Shown: piece by piece, positions 32,735-40,093 of the stretch
Layout: each line of letters opens with the position of its first letter
How positions within the stretch are numbered: the stretch's first letter is position 1
DNA from: Kitasatospora phosalacinea
Lineage (GTDB): Bacteria > Actinomycetota > Actinomycetes > Streptomycetales > Streptomycetaceae
Assembly: GCF_030268885.1 (NCBI RefSeq)
Contig: NZ_BSSA01000045.1
Location: 1 to 43,757 of the forward strand
Direction of reading: 5' to 3'
Length of the DNA stretch: 43,757 nucleotides
Notes under the pieces: generated by a model
Told to the model about the DNA's origin: nothing
Seen by the model: only the letters and a program-made list of their open reading frames with translations
Databases searched by the model: none
Position numbers and translations under genes: made by a program

Positions 32735-32751
32735 TTCTTACGGTGTAAGAA
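32735..32751. promoter_or_regulatory. Palindromic operator of the TetR regulator
   Basis: TTCTTAC (32735-32741) and GTAAGAA (32745-32751) form a perfect inverted repeat with a 3-base spacer, midway between the divergent hypothetical gene and the TetR gene, in a region clearly poorer in GC than its surroundings. It is a good TetR operator and would let the protein repress both genes. Confidence 0.7.
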
Positions 32752-32763
32752 CCGCGGTGGCGA

Positions 32764-32784
32764 TAGATTGCCTTGCACTGCAAG
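32764..32784 (+). promoter_or_regulatory. -10 box and second small palindrome before the TetR gene
   Basis: TAGATT (32764-32769) is a likely -10 box for the TetR gene. It is followed by CTTGCA-C-TGCAAG (32772-32784), a perfect 6-bp inverted repeat at the expected transcript start, 22 bases before the ATG. Confidence 0.45.
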
Positions 32785-32805
32785 AGAAGTCAAGGAGGAA
32801 CCCGC

Positions 32806-33444
32806 ATGGCCGACCGGCGCTCCCGCCCCCGCTCCGGACTGACCAGGGAGAAGGTCCTCGACGCCGCCGTCGAGTTCGTCGACCGGCACGGCGCGGAGGC
32901 CCTCTCCACCCGCCGCCTCGGTGCGGAACTCGGCGTCGAGGGCATGACGCTCTACCACTACGTGCCCAGCAAGGCCGCCCTGCTCGACGGCATGGTCGAA
33001 CGACTGCTGCTCCAGGTCGACGCCGAGGCCCGCTACGCCGACGGCGAGCCCTGGACGCAGACCGTCCGCACCGCCGCCGACGCGCTGCGCGCGGTGCTGC
33101 ACCGGCACCCCGGCATGCTGCCGGTGATCGCCGTCCGGCCCGTCAACTCACCCGCCGCGATCGGGGTGTTCGAACAGGCCCTGGCCCGGCTGCGGGCCGC
33201 CGACGTGCCGCTCGACCTGGCGATGGACGTCCTCAATGCGGCGATGACCTTCACCATCGGCCACACCCTGGCCGAACTCGGCGACGCCCCCGAGACCCCG
33301 GCCGCCGTCGACCCCCGGGCGCACCCGCACTTCGCCCGGGCCCTCGCCACCGGCGCCGGCCTCGACTTCGACCGCCGCCACCAGCGCACCCTGGAGATCA
33401 TCGTCAACGGCTACGCGGCCCTGCTGGAGCGGCCCGCCGGGTGA
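32806..33444 (+). CDS. TetR-family transcriptional regulator
   Basis: 212 residues. The HTH begins SGLTREKVLDAAVEFVDRHG and its recognition helix lies in GVEGMTLYHYVPSKAALLDG; the C-terminal ligand domain resembles that of TetR itself (HPGMLPVIAVRPVNSPAAIG). ATG 32806 is preceded by AAGGAGGA. The divergent gene at 32379-32705 and the TTCTTAC-GTAAGAA palindrome between them indicate autoregulation and control of that gene. The last codons and the sequence past the stop are duplicated downstream (33574-33619). Confidence 0.92.
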   Translation: MADRRSRPRSGLTREKVLDAAVEFVDRHGAEALSTRRLGAELGVEGMTLYHYVPSKAALLDGMVERLLLQVDAEARYADGEPWTQTVRTAADALRAVLHRHPGMLPVIAVRPVNSPAAIGVFEQALARLRAADVPLDLAMDVLNAAMTFTIGHTLAELGDAPETPAAVDPRAHPHFARALATGAGLDFDRRHQRTLEIIVNGYAALLERPAG

Positions 33445-33619
33445 GCACCCGGCGCCGGGACGGGGCAGGGGCGGGGCCGGGAGCGGGGATCGTCAGGTGG
33501 TGGTGGGGTGTCGGTCGGGGCGGGGCCGTGAGCGGCGGGAGGGCGGCCGCCCGGTGGGGCGGGGGGGGCGGGTGCGGCCCTGCTGGAGGGCCCCGCCGGG
33601 TGAGCGCCCGGCGCCGGGA
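33415..33619. repeat. Direct repeat of the 3' end of the TetR gene
   Basis: 46 bases spanning the last ten codons, stop and start of the 3' flank of the TetR gene (33415-33460) recur at 33574-33619 with three mismatches. The spacer between them is G-rich and includes a run of eight G (33561-33568). The second copy is not in a gene. The 33445-33655 interval therefore holds a partial duplication and no separate gene. Confidence 0.8.
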
Positions 33620-33655
33620 GGGCGGGGTGTCCGTGCCGGGGCGGCCGGGTGGGGG

Positions 33656-36088
33656 TCAGGGGTGCGGGGTGGGGGCCGCCGCCGGGGCGTCGTGCGGGGT
33701 CGGGGTCGGGGTGCGGCCCGGGAGGGCGGTGCGGGCCGGCAGGGTGGCGAGCAGCAGGCAGGCGGCCGCCCACCAGGGCGGGGTGTCGGCGGTGGCGTAC
33801 AGCACCGAGGTGCCGACGGCCTGCCCGGTGAGCTGGGCGGCGACCACGGCGCCCGCGGCCCCGCCGAGCAGTCCGGGGGCGGCGGTGGCGGTCGCGCAGC
33901 AGAACACCGGTACCAGGGCCAGGCCGAAGCCCAGCCCCGCGACGGCCGTGCCGATCGGCAGGAAGGTGTCCGTCCATCCGCTCGCCAGGGCGAGGACGCC
34001 CCCCGCCACGCCCACCACGGTGGTCAGCAGGCCCGTCACGGCCAGGCCGCGGGGCGACGCCGCCGGGTGCCGCAGGCGGGCGCGGGCCGCGGCGGCGCCG
34101 ACGGCGGCCCCGGCGGCCAGCAGCAGCATCGGCAGGCAGGTGGCGAGGACGGCCCCGTCGGCCGCGTCGTCCACCATGTCGGTCAGCATCGGCAGCAGGG
34201 ACAGGAAGCCCGCACCCGTGAGCGCCGCGACGAGCAGGCCGCCGGTCCGGTCGCCACCGGTGACGACGTCCGGCGGGAGCAGCCCGCCCGGGCCGCGGCG
34301 CTGCTGCCACCAGAAGAGTCCGAGCAGGACGAGCCCGACGGCGGACGGCCCGACCATCCAGGGGGTCGGCCACGGCCAGCCGGTGCCGACCAGCAGCAGC
34401 CCGGGGCCGAGGGCGCCGAGCAGCGCGCCCGGTACGGAGAAGCGGCCGCGCGACGGGGGGTCCGACGGCAGGGTGCGGACGGCGGCCAGCGCGGCCGGCG
34501 CGGCGACCGAGCAGGCGAGCAGGACGACGTCCGAGGAGAGCAGCCGGAGGGCCAGCAGCCCGGCCACCGCGGCACCGACGCAGACCGCCGCGTACACCCC
34601 GAAGGTCCCGGTCCGCTCGCGGGGATCGTGCGGGCCGGTGGCGGTGACGGCCAGCGAGGCGGTCAGCGCGAGCGCGCCGCCACCGCCCTGCAGGACGGCG
34701 GCGGCGTGCAGCACCGGATCGGTCAGGCCGAGCGCCCCGCCGGACACGCCCAGCAGGCAGCCCGCCGCGAACCCGGCCAGCCCGAGGGCCAAGGTGCTCC
34801 GGCGCCCCCTGACGTCCGCCAGGTGGCCGCCGGGCAGCAGCAGCGCCGCGAAGGCCACCGCGCTCCAGGACAGCTCCGGGCCCCAGCGGTAGGAGGCGTC
34901 CGGGCCCCAGACCCCCTGCACCAGCCCGAGCACCACGGCCACCTGCGTCAGCCCGAGCACCACCCGGCCCCCGCGGCGGCCGGGGGACGGGGCGGCGGCG
35001 GGCACCGCGGCGGCGGGGACGTGGGCGCGTTCGGTCGGGGTGTAGCCGGGCGGCGCAGTCGGTGCGGACCAGGGCGCGGCCGCGGGCGCCGGTGCGACCG
35101 CGACCGCCGGTGCGGGCGTCGGCACGGGCGGCGCGCTCCGGGGCTCGGGCACGTAGTCCAGCAACTGGGCCGCGTGCCGCCCGAGTTGGGCCAGGATCTC
35201 GCCGGGCAGCCAGACGCCCCCGTCCTCCCGCCCGCCCCCGCTCCCGTCCCCGCCGCCCCCGCCGCCCCCGCTCCCGCCGATCGCGGCGGAGATCTGCGCC
35301 GGGGTGGGCCGCCGGGCCGGGTCCTTGTCCAGGCAGGCCCGCACCAGGCCGTGCAGGGAGGCCGGGACGCCGGTCAGGTCGGGCTCCTCCTCGGCGACCC
35401 GGAACAGGTGGGCGTTCAGGTTGGAGTCCGCGGCACCGAACAGCAGCCGCCCGGTGGCGGCGTACACCAGGACCGCGCCGAGGCAGAACACGTCGCTGGC
35501 GGGGGTGAGTTCGAGACCGCGGACCTGCTCCGGGGACATGAAGCCGGGGGAGCCGATCAGCATGCCGGTGCGGGTGTGCAGGCTGTCGCCGACCAGGCCG
35601 TCCATGGCCCGGACGATGCCGAAGTCGATGACCCGCGGCCCGTCCACCGTCACCAGCACGTTGGACGGCTTGAGGTCGCGGTGGATCAGGCCCGCCCCGT
35701 GCACGGCCTGCAGGGCGAGGGCCAGCCGGTCGGCGAGGACGCGCACCGAGCGTTCGGGCAGCGGGCCGAAGTCCCGGGCGACGACCGCGGTCAGGCTCGG
35801 CCCGGGCACGTACTGGGTGGCCACCCAGGGCACGTCGGCCCCGGTGTCCGCGTCCAGGACGTCCGCCGTCCAGCTCCCGCCCACCCGCCGGGCCGCGTCC
35901 ACCTCGCGGGCGAACCGCCTGCGGAACTCGGTCTGCTGGGCGTACTCGGCCTGGACGACCTTGACCGCGACGGTGCGGCCGGCCTCGGAACGGCCGAGGT
36001 AGACCAGCCCCATGCCCCCGGCGCCCAGCCGGGCGATCAGGCGGTAGGGGCCGATGTGCGAGGGGTCTTCGGCGGTCAACTGGTCCAC
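33656..36088 (-). CDS. Ser/Thr protein kinase fused to a 14-helix MFS transporter
   Basis: 810 residues in one frame. Residues about 12-269 are a complete Hanks-type kinase: glycine loop LGAGGMG (21-27), ATP-binding K43 in VAVKVV, HRDLKPSN (136-143), DFG (155-157), activation segment with Thr172 and Thr174, and SPE (185-187). A Gly-rich then Pro/Ala linker (about 270-372), including WLPGEILAQLGRHAAQLLDY, leads to about 14 membrane segments (375-795). MFS motif A is GGHLADVRGRRSTLA. The transporter resembles the EmrB/QacA (DHA2) drug-proton antiporters. Usually such kinases have one membrane helix and a sensor domain; here a whole exporter occupies that place. GTG 36088 is chosen because TACATT (36096-36101) lies exactly 7 bases upstream, giving a leaderless mRNA. 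Confidence 0.9.
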   Translation of the reverse strand: MDQLTAEDPSHIGPYRLIARLGAGGMGLVYLGRSEAGRTVAVKVVQAEYAQQTEFRRRFAREVDAARRVGGSWTADVLDADTGADVPWVATQYVPGPSLTAVVARDFGPLPERSVRVLADRLALALQAVHGAGLIHRDLKPSNVLVTVDGPRVIDFGIVRAMDGLVGDSLHTRTGMLIGSPGFMSPEQVRGLELTPASDVFCLGAVLVYAATGRLLFGAADSNLNAHLFRVAEEEPDLTGVPASLHGLVRACLDKDPARRPTPAQISAAIGGSGGGGGGGDGSGGGREDGGVWLPGEILAQLGRHAAQLLDYVPEPRSAPPVPTPAPAVAVAPAPAAAPWSAPTAPPGYTPTERAHVPAAAVPAAAPSPGRRGGRVVLGLTQVAVVLGLVQGVWGPDASYRWGPELSWSAVAFAALLLPGGHLADVRGRRSTLALGLAGFAAGCLLGVSGGALGLTDPVLHAAAVLQGGGGALALTASLAVTATGPHDPRERTGTFGVYAAVCVGAAVAGLLALRLLSSDVVLLACSVAAPAALAAVRTLPSDPPSRGRFSVPGALLGALGPGLLLVGTGWPWPTPWMVGPSAVGLVLLGLFWWQQRRGPGGLLPPDVVTGGDRTGGLLVAALTGAGFLSLLPMLTDMVDDAADGAVLATCLPMLLLAAGAAVGAAAARARLRHPAASPRGLAVTGLLTTVVGVAGGVLALASGWTDTFLPIGTAVAGLGFGLALVPVFCCATATAAPGLLGGAAGAVVAAQLTGQAVGTSVLYATADTPPWWAAACLLLATLPARTALPGRTPTPTPHDAPAAAPTPHP

Positions 36089-36095
36089 CGTCAGG

Positions 36096-36101
36096 AATGT
36101 A
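36096..36101 (-). promoter_or_regulatory. -10 box of a leaderless promoter for the kinase-MFS gene
   Basis: TACATT on the minus strand fits TANNNT, with 7 bases to the GTG start and no ribosome-binding site between. It decides the start; the open frame upstream to 36286 has no such support. Confidence 0.6.
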
Positions 36102-36244
36102 GCGGAGACGGCCAGGAGGGGGGAGACGACCGCGGCACCGGGCCGGGCGGCGGCGAAAACCGGTTGGGGGAGCGGGGCGCGGACGGGTAGAAAGGCCGGG
36201 TTTGCCGGACGGGCGACGGGACGACGTCGCACGGGCAGGGACGA

Positions 36245-36264
36245 GGACGTACGGGGACGTACGG
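36245..36264 (+). repeat. Tandem 10-bp repeat in the leader of the tandem GNAT gene
   Basis: GGACGTACGG occurs twice in a row (36245-36254, 36255-36264) immediately before the GAAGAGGAG ribosome-binding site. Each copy holds the palindrome GTAC. It may be a binding site or a chance duplication. Confidence 0.6.
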
Positions 36265-36279
36265 GAAGAGGAGCACGCC

Positions 36280-37230
36280 ATGGCACTGCCGGACGGAATG
36301 ACGGTGCGGCCCGCCACGGTCGCGGACGCGGCGGCGGTCTGCGCCCTGCTGAACCGGGTGGACGAGATCGAGACCGGCGAACCCGGCACCGACCTCGCCG
36401 AGGTCGAGCAGGAACTCGCCCACCCCGACGTGGACCTGGCCGCCGACAGTTGGCTCCTGCACGACGCCGACGGGCAGTTGGTCGGCTACGGGCTGGTGCG
36501 CGACCGCTCCGGCGGCGAGCGGATCGACCTCGACCAGTACCTGCTGCCCGACCAACTCGCGGGCGGCCTGCACCTGTTCGACCTGATGGAGGCCCGCGCC
36601 GCCGACCTCGCCCGCGGCAACGGCGCCGAACGGGCCGTGCTGCACCTGCTGCTCAACAGCACGCCCACCACCGACACCGACGCGCTGCGCGCCCGCGGCT
36701 GGCGGCTGGCCCGCCGCCACCACTCCCTGCACCGCGCGATCTCCCCGGCCACCGACCCGCTGCCCGAGCCCCCGGCGGGCGTGCGGCTGCGCGACTGCAC
36801 CGAGGAGGCCGACCGGCAGGTCGCGCACCGGCTGATCCAGCAGACCTTCGCCGCGCACTACGACTTCAAGCCCCGCACGTACGAGCAGTGGCTGCAGGAC
36901 ATCGGCGGCGAGACGGTCGACTGGTCCCTGGTGTGGGTCGCCGCGCTCGACGGCCACGGCGACGTCGCCGTGCTGCGCACCGGCGTCCGACCGCCCGGCA
37001 CCGCCTGGGCGTCCAACATCGGCGTGCTGCCCGCCGCCCGCGGCCGCGGCCTCGGCGGGTACCTGCTGCGGCACTTCTTCGCCGCGCACGCCGCCCGCGG
37101 CCTGACCGGCGCGGGCCTGGGCGTCGACACCGAGAACGCCACCGGCGCGATGGAGCTGTACCTCAAGAACGGCATGCAACTCCAGTTCGCCGTCGACACC
37201 TGGGAGTTGGTGCTGCCGACCGCCGCCTGA
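36280..37230 (+). CDS. Tandem GNAT acetyltransferase, MshD-like
   Basis: 316 residues with two GNAT domains in the style of mycothiol synthase: the N-terminal half starts TVRPATVADAAAVCALLNRV, and the C-terminal half has the acetyl-CoA loop ASNIGVLPAARGRGLGGYLL and ends in GVDTENATGAMELYLKNGMQ. The second domain is the likely catalytic one. It is not called MshD itself because key context (mycothiol genes) is missing; the acceptor is unknown. ATG 36280 follows GAGGAG. The methyltransferase gene begins 38 bases after its stop and probably shares the transcript. Confidence 0.88.
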   Translation: MALPDGMTVRPATVADAAAVCALLNRVDEIETGEPGTDLAEVEQELAHPDVDLAADSWLLHDADGQLVGYGLVRDRSGGERIDLDQYLLPDQLAGGLHLFDLMEARAADLARGNGAERAVLHLLLNSTPTTDTDALRARGWRLARRHHSLHRAISPATDPLPEPPAGVRLRDCTEEADRQVAHRLIQQTFAAHYDFKPRTYEQWLQDIGGETVDWSLVWVAALDGHGDVAVLRTGVRPPGTAWASNIGVLPAARGRGLGGYLLRHFFAAHAARGLTGAGLGVDTENATGAMELYLKNGMQLQFAVDTWELVLPTAA

Positions 37231-37268
37231 GCCCCGTCCCGCCCTCCACCGACCCGAGGACGTCCGCC

Positions 37269-38003
37269 GTGTACGACGCCCGCACCGCCGCCGACTACCG
37301 GGCGGCCCGCGAACTGCCCCGCGAGGGCCTGACCGCCTGGCGGGAGGCGGTCGCCGAGTACGCCGCACCGCGCCCCGGCACCACCCTGCTCGACGTCGGC
37401 GCGGGCACCGGGGCCTTCGCCACCGCCTTCCGCGACTGGTACGGGGTGCACGTGCTGGCCGTCGAACCAGCGCCCGCCATGCGGGAGTTGATCCCGGCGG
37501 GGGAGGGCGTCACGGTGCTCGACGGCCGGGCCGAGCACCTGCCCGTCGCGGACGCGGCCGCGGACGCCGCCTGGCTCGGCTCCGTCCTGCACCACCTCAC
37601 CGATCTCCCCGCCGCCGCACGGGAGTTGCACCGGGTACTGCGCCCCGGCGCCCCGGTGCTGATCCGCAACGCCTTCCCCGGCCGGTGCGAACGCGACCTG
37701 CGGGTGCGGTACTTCCCCGAGACCGCCGCCGGGATCGACGCCTACCCGAGCGTGGAGCGGGTCACCGAGGTCTTCGCCGCGGCCGGGTTCACCCGCACCG
37801 CCCTGCGCCCGCTGCCGCAGCGCTCCGCCCCGACCCTGGCCGCGTACGCCGCGGGCCTGCGCCGCGCCGCGGACGGCAAGCTGCGGGCACTGAGCGACGA
37901 GGCCTGGCGGGCCGGGCCGGCCCGGCTGCGCCGCGCGGCCGCGCAGCGTCCGGACGAACCCGCCGTCAGCTGGATGGACCTGCTGGTGCTGCAACGGAGT
38001 TGA
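37269..38003 (+). CDS. Class I SAM-dependent methyltransferase
   Basis: 244 residues. SAM-binding motif I is TLLDVGAGTGAFATAF, motif II an acidic VLAVEPAPAMREL, and post-motif VLHHLTDLPAAARELHRVLR matches the UbiE/type 11 group. The substrate is unknown. GTG 37269 is chosen for GAGGA 8 bases upstream. It follows the tandem GNAT closely and is probably the second gene of that operon. Confidence 0.9.
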   Translation: MYDARTAADYRAARELPREGLTAWREAVAEYAAPRPGTTLLDVGAGTGAFATAFRDWYGVHVLAVEPAPAMRELIPAGEGVTVLDGRAEHLPVADAAADAAWLGSVLHHLTDLPAAARELHRVLRPGAPVLIRNAFPGRCERDLRVRYFPETAAGIDAYPSVERVTEVFAAAGFTRTALRPLPQRSAPTLAAYAAGLRRAADGKLRALSDEAWRAGPARLRRAAAQRPDEPAVSWMDLLVLQRS

Positions 38004-38121
38004 ACCCGCAGGAGCGTCCGGCGCCCCGCCCGGAGAGGCGCACCGGCCCGGGCGCCGGAGGAGTGGCCGCGGCTGGTCCGCCCCGGCGGCCGGGTCGCCC
38101 CGGCGGACCCCGCCGACCGCG

Positions 38122-38748
38122 TCAGCGTTCGACGGCGAGGCGCACGCCCAGGCCGATGAACACGCCGCCGGTCGCCACGTCGAGGCGGCGGCGGGCGGCC
38201 CGGCGGCGGCCGAGCCAGCTGCCGATCCGGCCCGCCAGGACGCCCACGGTGCCGTCCACCAGGAACTCCAGTCCGACGAAGACCGCGCCGAGGACCAGGA
38301 ACTGCAGCCAGACGTGCCCGAGTCGGGGGTCGACGAACTGTGGCAGGAACGCGAGGGTGAAGGTGACCATCTTCGGGTTCACCAGGTTCGTCAGCAGCCC
38401 GCGGAAGTACGCGCGCCGACCGGAGAGCCCGCCCGCGCCCGGGTCCGCCTGCTGCTCGCCGCGGTGGCGGACGGCCTGCACGCCGAGGTGCACGAGGTAG
38501 GCGGCACCCGCCAGGCGCAGTGCGGTGAACGCGGCCGGCGCGGCGGCGAAGAACGCGGACAGTCCGGCGGCCGCGAGCGTGATGTGGACGATCTCGCTGG
38601 TCGCGACCCCGGCGGTGGCGAGCAGTCCGGCCCGCGCGCCGCCGCGCATCCCGCAGCCGAGGACGAACAGCATGTCCGGTCCCGGGCTGATCATCGCGAC
38701 GAGGGTGGTGACGAGGAAGAGGGCGAAGAGGTGCTGTTCGACGGGCAC
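38122..38748 (-). CDS. LysE/RhtB-family amino-acid exporter
   Basis: 208 residues with about six membrane segments. The family signature SPGPDMLFVLGCGMRGG lies in the first helices and LLTNLVNPKMVTFTLAFLPQF in the middle. Members export amino acids such as threonine or homoserine lactone. GTG 38748 is chosen; CAGCAT on the minus strand 7 bases upstream suggests a leaderless mRNA, and no ribosome-binding site is present. The substrate cannot be predicted. Confidence 0.9.
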   Translation of the reverse strand: MPVEQHLFALFLVTTLVAMISPGPDMLFVLGCGMRGGARAGLLATAGVATSEIVHITLAAAGLSAFFAAAPAAFTALRLAGAAYLVHLGVQAVRHRGEQQADPGAGGLSGRRAYFRGLLTNLVNPKMVTFTLAFLPQFVDPRLGHVWLQFLVLGAVFVGLEFLVDGTVGVLAGRIGSWLGRRRAARRRLDVATGGVFIGLGVRLAVER

Positions 38749-38829
38749 GGGGACGATGCTGGTACGGACGGGAGCGGCCGGGCAAGCGGCGTCCGCGGGC
38801 CGGGGTGCCCTTTCGGCCAGGCGGCCCGG

Positions 38830-38874
38830 GCCCGCCCGCGGCCGGTGCGGGGCGTGTTCCGGCCGCGGGCGGGC
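38830..38874 (-). terminator. Terminator of the GH25 muramidase gene
   Basis: GCCCGCCCGCGGCCGG (38830-38845) and its exact complement (38859-38874) form a perfect 16-bp stem with a 13-base loop, 20 bases downstream of the GH25 stop. No T-run. Confidence 0.75.
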
Positions 38875-38894
38875 TGGTGCGGGGGTGCCGGCTG

Positions 38895-39767
38895 TCAGCC
38901 GTTGGCGAGGGCCTGGACGCGGTCGAGCGCGCCGTTGAAGTAGTCCTGGTCGCCGGGCAGGGTGCCGGAGTCGGAGTACTGCCAGATGGTCTGGTACGAC
39001 CAGCCGGCCGGGAGGGTGCCGACCGCGGTGGAGTAGCGGGCTATCCAGAGCGGGTTGGTGCCGGCGAAGGAGCTGTTGTTGCCGGTGCAGGTGCTCCACC
39101 AGTTGGTGGTGGTGTAGATCACCGGGTAGCGCCCGGTCTTGGTGTGCACGGTGTTGGAGAAGTCGCGGATCCAGCTGACCATCCCGGCCTGGCTCAGGCC
39201 GTAGCAGGTCGCGCCGTACGGGTTGTACTCGATGTCGAGGGCGGGCGGCAGGGTCTTGCCGTCCTTGGACCAGCCGCCGCCGTGGGCGACGAAGTACGCG
39301 GCCTGGGTGGCGCCGCTGGAGACGTTCGGCAGCGCGAAGTGGTAGGCGCCGCGGATCATCCCGACGTTGTAGGAGCCGTTGTACTGCTGGGCGAAGTACG
39401 GGTTGGTGTAGCTGGTGCCCTCGGTGGCCTTGACGTACGCGAACCGGCCGCCGTTGGCGTACGCGGTGCTCCAGGCGACGTTGCCCTGGTAGCCGGAGAC
39501 GTCCATGCCCTTGGTCTGGGTGGCGGCCAGTGCTGCGAGGGTGCTCGCGGTGTCGGCTGGGTCGGTGGTCCGCGCGTTGCCGCGGCCCTCGTGGGAGGGG
39601 ACGGTCGAGCCGGCGTAGTCCAGTTCGGGGTGGAAGCCGGGCGGGGTGGCCGGCTTGGCGGCCTGCGCGGGGGAGGCGGCGACGCCGAGGGCGCCGACGA
39701 GCAGGGCGGCGGAGGCGGCCGCGGTGGCGGCGCGGCGCAGGGAGCGGGTGGTGCCGGAAGCGGGCAT
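38895..39767 (-). CDS. Secreted GH25 muramidase (lysozyme)
   Basis: 290 residues. Signal peptide MPASGTTRSLRRAATAAASA with cleavage near AQAA (about residue 36). The GH25 catalytic region starts KGMDVSGYQGNVAW (Asp) and contains FAYVKATEGTSYTNPYF, GAYHFALPN and the catalytic pair in PALDIEYNPYG, then WIARYS and IWQYSDSG near the end. It resembles Streptomyces cellosyl/N-acetylmuramidase that cleaves peptidoglycan. Four Cys are few; TCYGL and STCTGN probably form a disulfide. It has its own complex AT-rich promoter region upstream and a strong terminator. Confidence 0.93.
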   Translation of the reverse strand: MPASGTTRSLRRAATAAASAALLVGALGVAASPAQAAKPATPPGFHPELDYAGSTVPSHEGRGNARTTDPADTASTLAALAATQTKGMDVSGYQGNVAWSTAYANGGRFAYVKATEGTSYTNPYFAQQYNGSYNVGMIRGAYHFALPNVSSGATQAAYFVAHGGGWSKDGKTLPPALDIEYNPYGATCYGLSQAGMVSWIRDFSNTVHTKTGRYPVIYTTTNWWSTCTGNNSSFAGTNPLWIARYSTAVGTLPAGWSYQTIWQYSDSGTLPGDQDYFNGALDRVQALANG

Positions 39768-39815
39768 GACGACTCCTCAATCCGGTGGCGGCGGCCGGGT
39801 CGGCCGCATGCGGAG

Positions 39816-39843
39816 AAGATATAGTCATGGCCCCGTCAGTCAA
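39816..39843 (-). promoter_or_regulatory. Promoter of the GH25 muramidase gene
   Basis: On the minus strand TTGACT (39838-39843) and TATCTT (39816-39821) are separated by 16 bases, with a transcript start expected near 39810, about 40 bases before the ATG. The sequence is AT-rich compared with its surroundings. Confidence 0.5.
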
Positions 39844-39940
39844 CAGAGTGTTGAAACCACATATCGAATGACCGTATGTAGAGCGAACATCCATAGGTGT
39901 GACAACTGAACACCGGATGTTTGCAAGGATGTTGACGGAG
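39844..39940. promoter_or_regulatory. AT-rich region with several repeats upstream of the muramidase gene
   Basis: An unusually AT-rich stretch. It holds a hairpin-like inverted repeat ACATCC-ATA-GGTGT (39887-39900) with ACACC-GGATGT (39910-39920); the heptamer GGATGTT twice direct (39915-39921, 39927-39933) and once inverted (39886-39892); and ACATA/TATGT arms (39860-39880). The rest of the 39768-40093 gap shows nothing else but a C/G-rich run with CCGGAACGG-like repeats before the metallophosphoesterase. These may be regulator sites. Confidence 0.5.
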
Positions 39941-40093
39941 TGACAGGAGCGGCCCCTGCTGGCGCACCCCACCGCCCCGGCGGTAGCGTGTCAACGCGCG
40001 TCCCACTGCCGGAACGGCCGGGACGGCCGGAACGGGCAAGGACGAACCGAGGCGGGCCGGGCGACCGGCCCGGCGCGAGGAGACGGGGGAGCG

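Noticed and set aside
36158..36165. AACCGGTT, the core of the mannan operator, upstream of the tandem GNAT gene
   Set aside because: Only the 8-bp core matches; the flanks (AA on the left, GGGG on the right) lack the TTA/TAA of the other sites and the neighbouring genes are unrelated.
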